Origin: Chamaea fasciata
Lineage: Eukaryota; Chordata; Aves; Passeriformes; Sylviidae
Reading direction: 5' to 3'
Length of the DNA stretch: 64,000 nt
Assembly: GCA_029207755.1 (NCBI GenBank)
Contig: JARCOQ010000005.1
Coordinates: 64,181,414-64,245,413 of the forward strand
The notes below the pieces were generated by a model. It ran no database searches, had not been told where the DNA came from, and worked only from the letters and a program-made list of their open reading frames with translations. The translations under genes and the position numbers were made by a program. Shown one piece after another: positions 9,777-27,303 of this stretch. Numbering within the stretch: the stretch's first letter is position 1; the number at the start of each line of letters is the position of its first letter.

Positions 9777-11978
9777 ATGTCAGGGGGATTGAACATCTCT
9801 TCTGACAGCCCAAAGCTACGAGCAGCAGGGATTATTGTGCCCATCATCTTCTCCCTCATCTTCCTTGTGGGTACTGTGGGAAATGGGCTGGTGCTGGCTG
9901 TGCTGCTGTGGAATGGCCAAGTCAAGTACTCCACCACGAACCTCTTCATCCTCAATTTGGCTGTGGCTGATCTGTGCTTCATCATCTGCTGTGTCCCTTT
10001 CCAGGCCACCATTTACACCCTGGATGGGTGGCTCTTTGGAGCCTTTGCATGCAAGGCTGTGCATTTCCTGATCTACCTCACCATGTATGCCAGCAGCTTT
10101 ACCCTGGCTGCTGTCTCTGTTGACAGGTAAGTGTACCTTTCCCTTTGAGTTCTGCAGGTCAGGGACACTGTGTTTGCCACTCTTGAGCAAAGGGTGGGAG
10201 AAAGGCCACTACTTACCTGTGACAGCAATGGCTGATCTATAGCTGCACAGATAATTTGGCTTAACAGATACCAACTGGACCAGTCTAGTTTGTTAGAAGT
10301 TAGAGGTAAACAAGTCCCCAGGCATGAAACTGATTGGCTGAATTCAAGCTCAAAGGGACCCCAGCCAATCCCTATGAATCATGCATGGAAGCACACATAT
10401 CATTGGTCAAATGAGCTGGGCAGTACTAAGACCTCAACCAATCACATGTGTATGAGTGGGAAATTTGAAGTCCCTATATAAGGGGCCACTCATCAATAAA
10501 CGCTGGCTGTCGCTGCATGAACTTCGGTGTGTATACGTCGCGTTCCTGTCTCCACCTTCAGCAACACTTACCCTGTTGGGTGTCTTGTAAGAAGCAGGTT
10601 GGGTCTTGTGTATTCCCACAGGTCTCCCCAGAGGTAGGGCCAGCAAAGCCAGTCTCCCAGCTCCCCATACCCTCCCCCTGTACCAAGCCGTTCTCTCAGC
10701 CTAATTACCCAGTGCTCACTTGGGAAGGACGGGAGTCCACCATGTATAAGCAAGAACAGCAGAAGTTCCAGGGCAGAAATACAGCTCAGAAGAAACAGAA
10801 GAGTCCTGCTCCTATCCTTCTCTTACCTGGTTCAAGAGATACACTGCTTGCTCTTCCTGAGTTAGCACAGCAGAGTGAATGATAGAGATCCCAGATCTCT
10901 GTTGGAATGACCCTGATATTTTTGTGAATTCACTGTGACCTTCACTCCCAAAAGGTTTGAGAGGGAAGAGATGGGTGGCTTCATGGGAAGGGATACACAG
11001 ATGGCAGCTCCACAGGGCAGGAGAAATACCTCATCTCACCCATGTTGTGTTTTGTCTCTCCTCCTTCCCCTCCTGTCTAGGTACCTGGCCATTCGCCATC
11101 CACTGAAGTCCCGGGATCTCCGCACATCCCGAAATGCAGGAGTGGCCATTGTGGTAATCTGGTCACTGTCACTGTTCTTCGCAGGGCCTTACCTCAGTTA
11201 CTACCAGATAATCCATTACCATGGTGTGCCCATCTGTGTCCCCATCTGGGAGGACCAGCGCCGAAAGGCTGTGGACATCCTCACGTTTGTAGTTGGATAC
11301 CTGCTGCCTGTGACTGTGGTGAGCCTGGCATACTCTAGGACCATCAAGTTCTTGTGGACTTCTGTAGACCCCATAGAAAGAATCTCAGAGTCTCGGAAAG
11401 CCAAGAGTAAGGTTACCAAGATGATTGTCACAGTGGCCATTCTGTTTTGCATCTGCTGGCTGCCCCACCACCTGGTCATCCTCTGCTTCTGGTTTGGTCA
11501 CTTTCCCTTCAACCAGGCCACTTATGCTTTCCGCCTGGCTTCCCATTGCCTTTCTTATACCAACTCCTGCCTCAATCCCATTGTCTACGCCCTCATCTCC
11601 AAGCACTTCCGCAAGCATTTCAAGCAGGCCTTCACCTGCCTCTTCTTCCAGAACAAGATCAGGAAAAAGAAGAAGAAGAGAGTTGGAAGGAAAGTCCACA
11701 TGGTCAGTATGGAAAGAGGTTTTGCCAATAGGACAGGAGCTTTCTATGGAGGCAACCCTGAGGTGACCCAAGTCCCAGAGGAGAACACCAGGAAGAGGGA
11801 CCATGAGGGTGCCAGTCGTGCCAGATCATGGACTCGGCAGGTACAAGATGCTATGGTCTCTGTTCAGAAGGAGCTACTGGAGGAGGAAATTTTGGCAACA
11901 GCTGGCCATTCCCTAGATGTGACCCCTTTAAGAGGAACTGTTGGACAAGACCAAGAAGAAGCCCTAGAAAAGGGCTAG
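9777..11978 (+). CDS. GALR3: Galanin receptor type 3
   Basis: Two coding exons, 9777-10126 and 11081-11978, joined inside the arginine codon of the DRY motif, give 415 residues. A single intron at this point is typical of GALR2/GALR3. The N-terminus ([12 protein letters not shown], glycosylation site N6) resembles human GALR3 (NISLDSP). Seven membrane segments lie near 19-44, 53-80, 90-115, 135-157, 181-205, 228-252 and 264-288. C92 and C169 should form the extracellular disulfide. DRY is at 116-118, CWLP at 242-245 and NPIVY at 282-286. The family comprises Gi/o-coupled receptors for galanin, and for spexin in GALR2/3. The position beside GCAT and ANKRD54 matches human GALR3. The cytoplasmic tail is about 125 residues, longer than in the 368-residue human protein as I recall it, and carries a lysine-rich patch (KKKKK at 312-316). 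The frame is intact throughout. The intron contains a solo LTR. Confidence 0.92.
10218..10566 (+). mobile_element. Solo LTR, alpharetrovirus-like layout, in the GALR3 intron
   Basis: A 349-bp element begins TGTGACAG and ends CAGCAACA. It is flanked by identical 6-bp direct repeats CTTACC at 10212-10217 and 10567-10572, the expected target-site duplication. The U3-like part holds CCAAT boxes in both orientations (10333-10337, 10365-10369, 10402-10406, 10438-10442) and a TATATAAG box at 10475-10482. AATAAA follows at 10495-10500, only 12 bases after the TATA box. This compact order resembles avian leukosis-type LTRs. No internal region remains, so recombination between two LTRs is inferred. It lies sense to GALR3. 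Confidence 0.85.
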
Positions 11979-12127
11979 AGAGGCAAGAAAAAAGTCTCCA
12001 TTTGCATCAAATTTTCTGACCACTTCACAGTGGTTTTGCTTTCCTCCAGGATCATCATGCCCATGCCTTATCCCCACTGAGATGGTTTTATGTTGGCAGT
12101 GAGAGATGAGCTCGCTCATTCAGACCC

Positions 12128-12133
12128 ATTAAA
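12128..12133 (+). terminator. GALR3: Candidate GALR3 polyadenylation signal
   Basis: ATTAAA lies about 150 bases after the GALR3 stop codon. It is the first plausible signal downstream. It is a common variant but weaker evidence than AATAAA, and longer 3' UTRs are possible. Confidence 0.45.
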
Positions 12134-12139
12134 CTGAGT

Positions 12140-14300
12140 CCAAATCCCCCAGAACTCCTCAAACACAACCTCCACAATCCTGTAGCCATGTCTGAGACTT
12201 GCCATCATCCCAGCTCAATATTCACAGTAAACTTTAAGTGACTGCAACAGCCCTCCTTTTCTTTAATTACATGTGGCGTTTTATCTACTGTGTGGATCCT
12301 GAATATGTAACTCTTATTGTGAGGCAGATCTGCACCTATAATTTCTTAAGAGAAGGTGAAAGATGGGAAGTCTAGGGAAAGCTGTGACACTGTGGGACAC
12401 CCAGACTTCCACAGTGAAGCTGGGAAACAATTACAGATTGTCGTGGCACTTGTAGCTGTCCTGAGCCCTGCATGGGCTACAAAATCCTCTGGTGTCCTCA
12501 GTTGTCCCTATGCATGGTGCTGGAAGATGTGTCAAAAGTAAAGGGGTTTTGGCCCCAGCCAGTGCTGTCAGCATTGTGCAGTGGGGCCAGGTAACATCAG
12601 GCAGCTTTCAGAGCTGTGATGTGCGTGAGCAGAGCCATGACTTCCCCCTTATTTATCTTCTTTTTCTATTTCCTACTTCTGTTTGCGTAAATCTTTCCTT
12701 TTTTCTTTGTCCTGCCCACTCTTAATTCCCAGATGACATGGTATTTCTAATGCTTACTGAAGCTGTTGAACGCTTTGCTAGAGCTCAGCTCCAAGGACAT
12801 CCCTTTTTCTGTGTGGAGGCTAACTGAAGAGGAAGGCCAAGTGAGCTGGCAATTAGGTTTTTTTTTTCCATTCAGGTGCTTGATGTTGCTTTCTGCACTC
12901 TGAGCCTCCCTTGCCTCTATCTCTGTTTCTGATTTTTTCGCCTCTCTCCTTTCATGGTGGCTGCCACTCCTCTACAGCAGATGTCTTTCAGAAACGTGTC
13001 CAGTGTGCCTTATTCATCTTCCTGGGAACAGCGAGTTCTGCAGCCACCCTCTGCACGTAATGCCATGGCTGGTGACCAGCTCACATGGCCTCAACATTTC
13101 TTCAAGTGAAGACTCACTCCACAGCCCAAAGCATTGGAGGGAGATGGGAACAGCAGTTAGGAACAATGATGTGGCACAGCTGGATGCTGCCTGTTCTTGC
13201 CTAGAAGCAGCTGGGAAGTTTCTCACCCCTGATCCTGCTCCTCCTGGTCCCAGCTTGCAAAAGGAGCAGATCAGATCAGGACTGACTGCTGCACATTGGG
13301 GCGAAGCCTAAGTGAAACAGGACAGAGAGGACAGGGAAGATCTTGGGGAGAAGGTGTGTTTAGCATGACAAGTGGCTGCAAGCCCTGGGCCCCTTCACTA
13401 AGCTCTGCCTGGTGCTAAGCCCCAGTTTTGAGGAGCACAGGAGCAGGAAGGGCAGGTGCTGAGCCTGGGTTGGGAAGCCTCTGGTGCCAGAAGGGAATTC
13501 CTGTCTGTCCAGTACCAGTGTACATTCTCCAACTGGTTTCTCAGCTCGAAAGCAGAGGTGAAGCAAAGATGTCACATCCTTGATATAGAGTCAGGTTTAA
13601 TTAAAACTGAAGGAGTTTGATTACTGCTTTCCACGCAGCCTTCCCTCCAGACTGATTGGCATTCTGCAGTCTCTGCTCCCAGCTTCTTACCTTAATTAAT
13701 GACTCTTTTCTCTTATTTTCTATCCTACTTTTTATCACTCAGGCTGACAAGCTCATCTTTAACTCTGCAGGAGCTGGTTTTCCACATCAGTAGAGTGCTG
13801 CTGTTCCGAGATCTGGAACAGGGTAGATGAAATGGGAGACGTGTGAACAGGTCAGAGCTTTGCATCTGGTGGTAAGCACTAGCTCTTTTCTGTGGAGTAA
13901 CTTAGTCCTGGCAACTGTGTGCTGATTCTGGTGTCTGGCATCTCCTTGGCATGTGTGACGTGAACCTGACATCACTGGGAGGTGTCAGACCCAAGTGCCA
14001 AGAAGTTCATCTTGCTTATGACCCTGTGTGCAAATCTGGCAGCACTGGGAAGGAAATTCTGTTTTTTTGCTTTTGGGTTTAGCTGCTGGTTGCTAATCTA
14101 TGACCAGCCTTAGCTGGCTACCAGCTGATTATTTCAATTCTTCCATGTGCTCTCTTCCCCTCTCAGAGATTTCATAAAAAAACCCCAGAGAAACACTGCC
14201 TGCCATATCTCCTTTATCATCTTCCTAATCAAAACTTACTGATTCCTTCACCTTGTCACCCCATGGGCCCTGGCCTGCCCAGGGCTGCTCCTCCAGGCTG
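12140..14300. other. Intergenic, downstream of GALR3
   Basis: About 2.2 kb between GALR3 and the 751-bp solo LTR. I see no coding exon, RNA gene or recognised repeat. Short homopolymer runs (T-rich near 12858-12868) are present. Part of it could be extended GALR3 3' UTR. Confidence 0.5.
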
Positions 14301-14306
14301 GCCAGG

Positions 14307-15057
14307 TGTTGGGGAAGATGAAACAGGGAAATCTTATAAATATGACTGCTTAGCAAAAGATTCTGAAAATATGAAACCTATAATTGAAATAGAAATGGAA
14401 GCTTACTTTGAGTTGTAGGATACCGAGTCTTAGTTACTATATAACTTGAAAACAATAGCCTAGCCAGCTGAAGAAGAATCCCTTTTGATGGAATGATACC
14501 TTTCTGCTGGCTAACAAACCAAAGGTCGATGTAGCAAAATAGAAAAGTTAAAAGAGTAGTTTTTAGAGTTTAAAATATAACATAGTATGGTAATGTAGTA
14601 GTTCTTATAGGCTGTATGTAGATTCTATAGGATATTGTGTCTTGTATTGGTTGGTCATCGTAAATTAGAATATTCATCACAAAAGAAGATATAATGGATT
14701 GTAACAAGGACCTTGCTCTCTTAGCTCCTCTTCTGCTCTTGCTTCTTCGCCTCTCTCTTCCCTGCTCTCTCTTCTGCTTTTACCTCTTTGCCTCCCTGCC
14801 CCCTACTCTGGCTTACCTCTTCACCTCTCTTTCCCTGCTCTCTCGCTCTTTTACATCTTCCCTCTGCTCTCTGACCCCTGCCACCTTGCTCCCTCGCTCC
14901 TCTCTCTCTTAACTTTTAGCCCCTTTAGCCCCTTCAGCCGAGGCTGGCGGCTGAAGGCAAGGCCCTTTTTACCCACGACCCTTGCAATAAAACCACGTAT
15001 TCTAGAATATCTCAGGTCAGCAGAATTCCTTCTTGTCGTCCGTGGATTCTACCAACA
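14307..15057 (+). mobile_element. Solo LTR of an endogenous retrovirus, 751 bp, with 6-bp target-site duplication
   Basis: The element starts TGTTGG and ends CCAACA, a perfect 6-bp terminal inverted repeat. Identical GCCAGG copies at 14301-14306 and 15058-15063 flank it as a target-site duplication. Inside are an AT-rich U3-like half, a strongly pyrimidine-rich tract at about 14708-14910, a perfect 10-bp hairpin (arms 14931-14940 and 14948-14957) and AATAAA at 14986-14991. A 6-bp duplication suits ERVK-like or alpha/beta-type integrases. No internal retroviral sequence remains. The family name cannot be given without a repeat library. Confidence 0.88.
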
Positions 15058-15063
15058 GCCAGG

Positions 15064-17305
15064 CACAATGCGTGAAGAAGGCATCTTTCTGAAAATATCT
15101 TTCTGTAATGGAAGAGATCTTTGCTCACAGTGAGCAAAGGAAACGGATGAAAAGGTGAGAAGTTTGCCCTAAAGAGGCTTCATGGGGCTTCCTTAGCAGC
15201 CCAGATAATTGCTGTGCTGGATTTGAAGTCTGCTAGAAAGGTAAAGGTGGAGGAAGTAAATGAGTTCAGCTGCTGGAGATTAATTATTTTGGCTGCTGAA
15301 GAGCTGAACAAATTCTTGATGTTCACACACATTGCAGTGTGTGCTTTTCGTTCAATTGTGTGGGTGAAGTGGCTGCTCCAGAGAAAGGTCATTTGCTTAG
15401 TAACATCCATGCAGCTTTGCTGGGAGGCCTTGTCAGGGCTGTTGCTTCTGCTATGGCTCCTCTGTGAGACAGAAGCAGGTTCTCAGCTGTTCACTTGCTT
15501 GAGGTAGATCCTCAGTCTGGCTGCTTTTGGTTGCATCTCATAGTACAGCAGCAGCCTCAGAGCCAGGGAAGTTGCTGCTGGGTTCAATGTCTGGGAATTC
15601 TGCAGATCACATGCTCTGAATTAGGAGGGGAAATGGAGTGTATTTGGAGGTCAGGAAGTGGTGAGAGGGAACCAAAGCCTGAAGTTCTGGTTGATATCAT
15701 GGCCCAGAGAAAGGGGACTAATCATTGCTCAGGAAGGGATCTGGGGGGTGCATTTGAGGGTGTAGCACAAAGAAAATGAGAAGTTTAATGGCAAAATAAA
15801 TAGCAGAGAGAAACCTGTGCTGTTGTTTCCATTCTTCATTACTGCAACAGACCCCTCTGGAAGATACAGAAAACGACCACCAACCTCAGGGGTTGTGCAG
15901 GGAAATCTGTGGCACAGGGTGCAAGAACAGAGAAAAGCTGCTGGGAGAAGCTGAAGCCTCTAGGCCAGAAGCAGGAAGAAAAGCAGGCAATGCCAGTCAA
16001 CAGTCAACATAGTGGGAAGCCATGTTTCCTCCTTCCCTGGAACAGCTTGTTTCCTGCCCAGCACCTAACTCTCATTCTGGATACAGCTGCTGAGCATGAC
16101 AGGGTAGTTCAGGCTCTGGGTATGACCGGCTGATGCAAAGAAACCTGAAACTTTTCTCCATCCAGTGCCAAACACATGATATAGCTCAGGGCAGCCCACA
16201 GCTTCAAGCCCTGAGGCAGGAAAGCAGAACTGACTGCGGTGATTCATAGAATACGATTCCTACATGATACATTTTTTATCCCCCACTGAAAACCAGATAT
16301 GCTTTTCTCTTTCTTACCTGGTGTTACTGCTAAAGCAGTGGCAAAACTTCCAATAGCCATTTGGGGTGTTATTGCCTCTCCTGCCATTGTGGGAACAGTG
16401 CTGCAAAAGAAGCAAGACAATTGCTCCTGGCTGGCTGCACCACCCCCACCTTTCTCCTCTGTCAGGAGCTGTTAAGAAAAAACCCAGCAACAGGCAAGAC
16501 AAAAGCCTGAAGAGCTGTGGACAACATCACGTGTGCTGAAGCTAAAAGCTCCACTCTGAGTCTCAGCTAGATGTGTTCCTGGGTTTGAGGTAAGCTTCTA
16601 AGAGGTGTCTACTTAGAGACAACATCAGCGACTGAAGTAACTGCAGGGATAAAGAGCATTTTAGCCACGTGCTCTTCAGGCCCCTTAATGGTCTCCTCAG
16701 CAACAAGGCTGCTGATGATAGAAGCGCTGGCAGCTGAGTGTATGTGGACATCAAGACTGAGCTGTAAAGACAGGAAGAAACAAATTCAATAAGACGGCAT
16801 GAAGGTCACCTGCTCCTCACATAGGGGCCATGCTGGAAGTTCTCTGCCCTGCCCAGATGTCGCTCCCCAGCCTCTCATCCTCTTGCTGTCTCTTCACAGC
16901 ACAGCCATTTTATTCAGCATGGGGCAGGGCAAAATGTCTGCCACTGGGCAAGGCTGCTTTTCCTCTCTGCAAAATACCTCATCTTCCAGCTTGAAGCACA
17001 CCAGCTGGGATTCTTTCCTCTGTACAGTTTCACAGCAACTACTTAGACTTTAAATTTGGATTTCTTTGCTGTGGAAGTCAGGATCAGAAAAGGTCAGCCA
17101 GCAACCCTGTACTTCAATCTGCAAACAGAGTGGTGTTTGAATGCAAACAATTTTGTGTTGTCACTTCTGATTTGAGAACCAGGTATGAGAGTAGCAGTTA
17201 CCAAGTCCAGTGCTATGCATGGGGCCTGGAAGAGACATTAAGAAAGAGGAATGGGCTGCTCAGAAAAGAGAACTTGGCTGAGGAGTTGTAAAAGGCTGAC
17301 AGGAT
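15064..17305. other. Intergenic, solo LTR to the ANKRD54 3' end
   Basis: About 2.2 kb with no recognised gene. Open frames here, the longest about 97 codons at 15214-15507, have no family resemblance. Confidence 0.5.
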
Positions 17306-17311
17306 TTTATT
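17306..17311 (-). terminator. ANKRD54: Candidate ANKRD54 polyadenylation signal
   Basis: TTTATT on the plus strand is AATAAA on the minus strand. It lies about 1.67 kb downstream of the ANKRD54 stop. If used, the 3' UTR would span roughly 17290-18976. I saw no closer canonical signal on this strand. Transcript data would be needed to confirm it. Confidence 0.4.
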
Positions 17312-17620
17312 GAAGTTGAAAATACAAAAAGGTCAGATTGTCTCCCACCCTCTTGGCATCCTTCCCATCCAGCACATCATAATGAAGTATCAATATGCAC
17401 AGTGACAGCTCCAGCCCAGCCAGGAGACTGCTGCTCCCAGCTGTGTCCTCCAGCAGCCCACAGATAAACCCATCTAAAAGCCATGCCTTTTCAAGTACCT
17501 CAGCTTTGAACAGAGGTCCACTTAGCCTCTTCCTGGACATGAGGGAGATATCAGAGAGCACGCAGGCCTAAAGATCTCTGAAGAATGCTCCAAACTGTGG
17601 CTGCTGCATATTTATGCTGA

Positions 17621-17660
17621 ATCCTAATAAACTCTTTCATAAATCATAATAAACTCCTTC
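17621..17660 (+). repeat. Short direct repeat containing two AATAAA motifs
   Basis: A unit close to ATAATAAACTCYTTCA occurs twice, 22 bases apart, with AATAAA at 17627-17632 and 17649-17654. It reads like a duplicated polyadenylation region on the plus strand, opposite the likely ANKRD54 3' UTR. No plus-strand gene is recognised just upstream, so its role is unknown. Confidence 0.45.
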
Positions 17661-18976
17661 AAGCCAATGACTCCCAGGCTCTGGGATAGGTATGGCTACC
17701 AGCACACCATTGTGTGGTACAGAGGTGGGAACTCAGATTACTACTGGCATGTTCCTGTCACCCTGTTGCTGCTGGTGCCTATCAACAAGATTTCCCTGGA
17801 TCCCTGCTCCACAACAAAGCAACCTAAATCTTCTTTGCTAACCACAGTGGGCAGAAGTGAGAAAGCAGCAAGAGCATTTCCGTAGCTGCAACACTTCAGG
17901 CTCCCAGCATAAGCCATAATTCGTTTCTCACACTGCACTTAAGGTTCTCCATGACAAGCAAGAGACACAGAATGGCTGAGCAATGGGTTTGGTGCTGCTG
18001 AAGCAGAGATAAATCCACCTCCATCCTAGCCCAATAACACAGCTGAATGCACAATACCTCCTGTCACAACTGGACCTCTTGTCTGAGACTACCAGTAACA
18101 GGAAACACAAAAGTTAGTTAGTTGGTTATGGTGGGGGTTTTTTGCAAGATGTTGATGTCTGACTAGAACTGCGTTAAGACCGTTAAGATTCTCGCATCAG
18201 GGCAGCTCTGACCTGATAGCTGTGTACCTGGGTATTTTTTGCAAGTGTTACACTGTAATATTTAAGCACTAACTTGCAGCAGACTTAAAAAATGGGTCCA
18301 GTGAAAGGTGTTAAGCCTAGCCATGAAAAACTTTGTATTCCACTTGTAACCAGACACATTCTCTGCCCTCTGACCGCAGGCTCTGGGGAAGGAGAGGATT
18401 AAGCCTCATCAGTGCATGTTACTTCAGGCAGAATGTTTGCCCAGCTTCTAGCGTACAGAATTAAATGTGTATTCTTCTCATAGCACAAAGCCTTCTGCTG
18501 TTCGTGGCATTAATTTACTCCCTCATACAATTGAGCAGTATGAAGGTGGCAAAAGGTGCCTGTTCAAAGCATTTCCATGATGCTGGGCACCTGCTGAGTG
18601 CTCTAGTCAAGGCTGGTAACTGCACATGGCATTGGTCACCTTGGCCTACATCGAGCTAACATACTTAGGAGAAGGCAAAATATCTCTGGAAAGGGTACCC
18701 TATTCATTACCAGCCTGTCTGGTAAAAAGTAGAGCAGCTCTTTTACCCCAAAGTCACAGCTGCAGCATTCTTGTCTGTTGCCTATGTTGTGCAAAGCCTG
18801 CTGCCTCCCCACGGGGCAGCATCAACAGGAACAGTCTGAGCACCACTGGAGAGTCAGTCTGGCAGGAATGGCTGCTGGCAGCAATGTTTAGTCAGCGATC
18901 TGGGAAGCAAACTTCAGCTTCCTTTTCTTCTAAGGCTTCTCCTGCTGCTTCAGGAAGATGATTTGGCAGTTGTCCA

Positions 18977-27303
<8,327 letters not shown>

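Noticed and set aside
15214..15507. 97-codon frame in the GALR3-ANKRD54 intergenic region
   Set aside because: No homology recognised, no codon or splice support, and within the length expected by chance.
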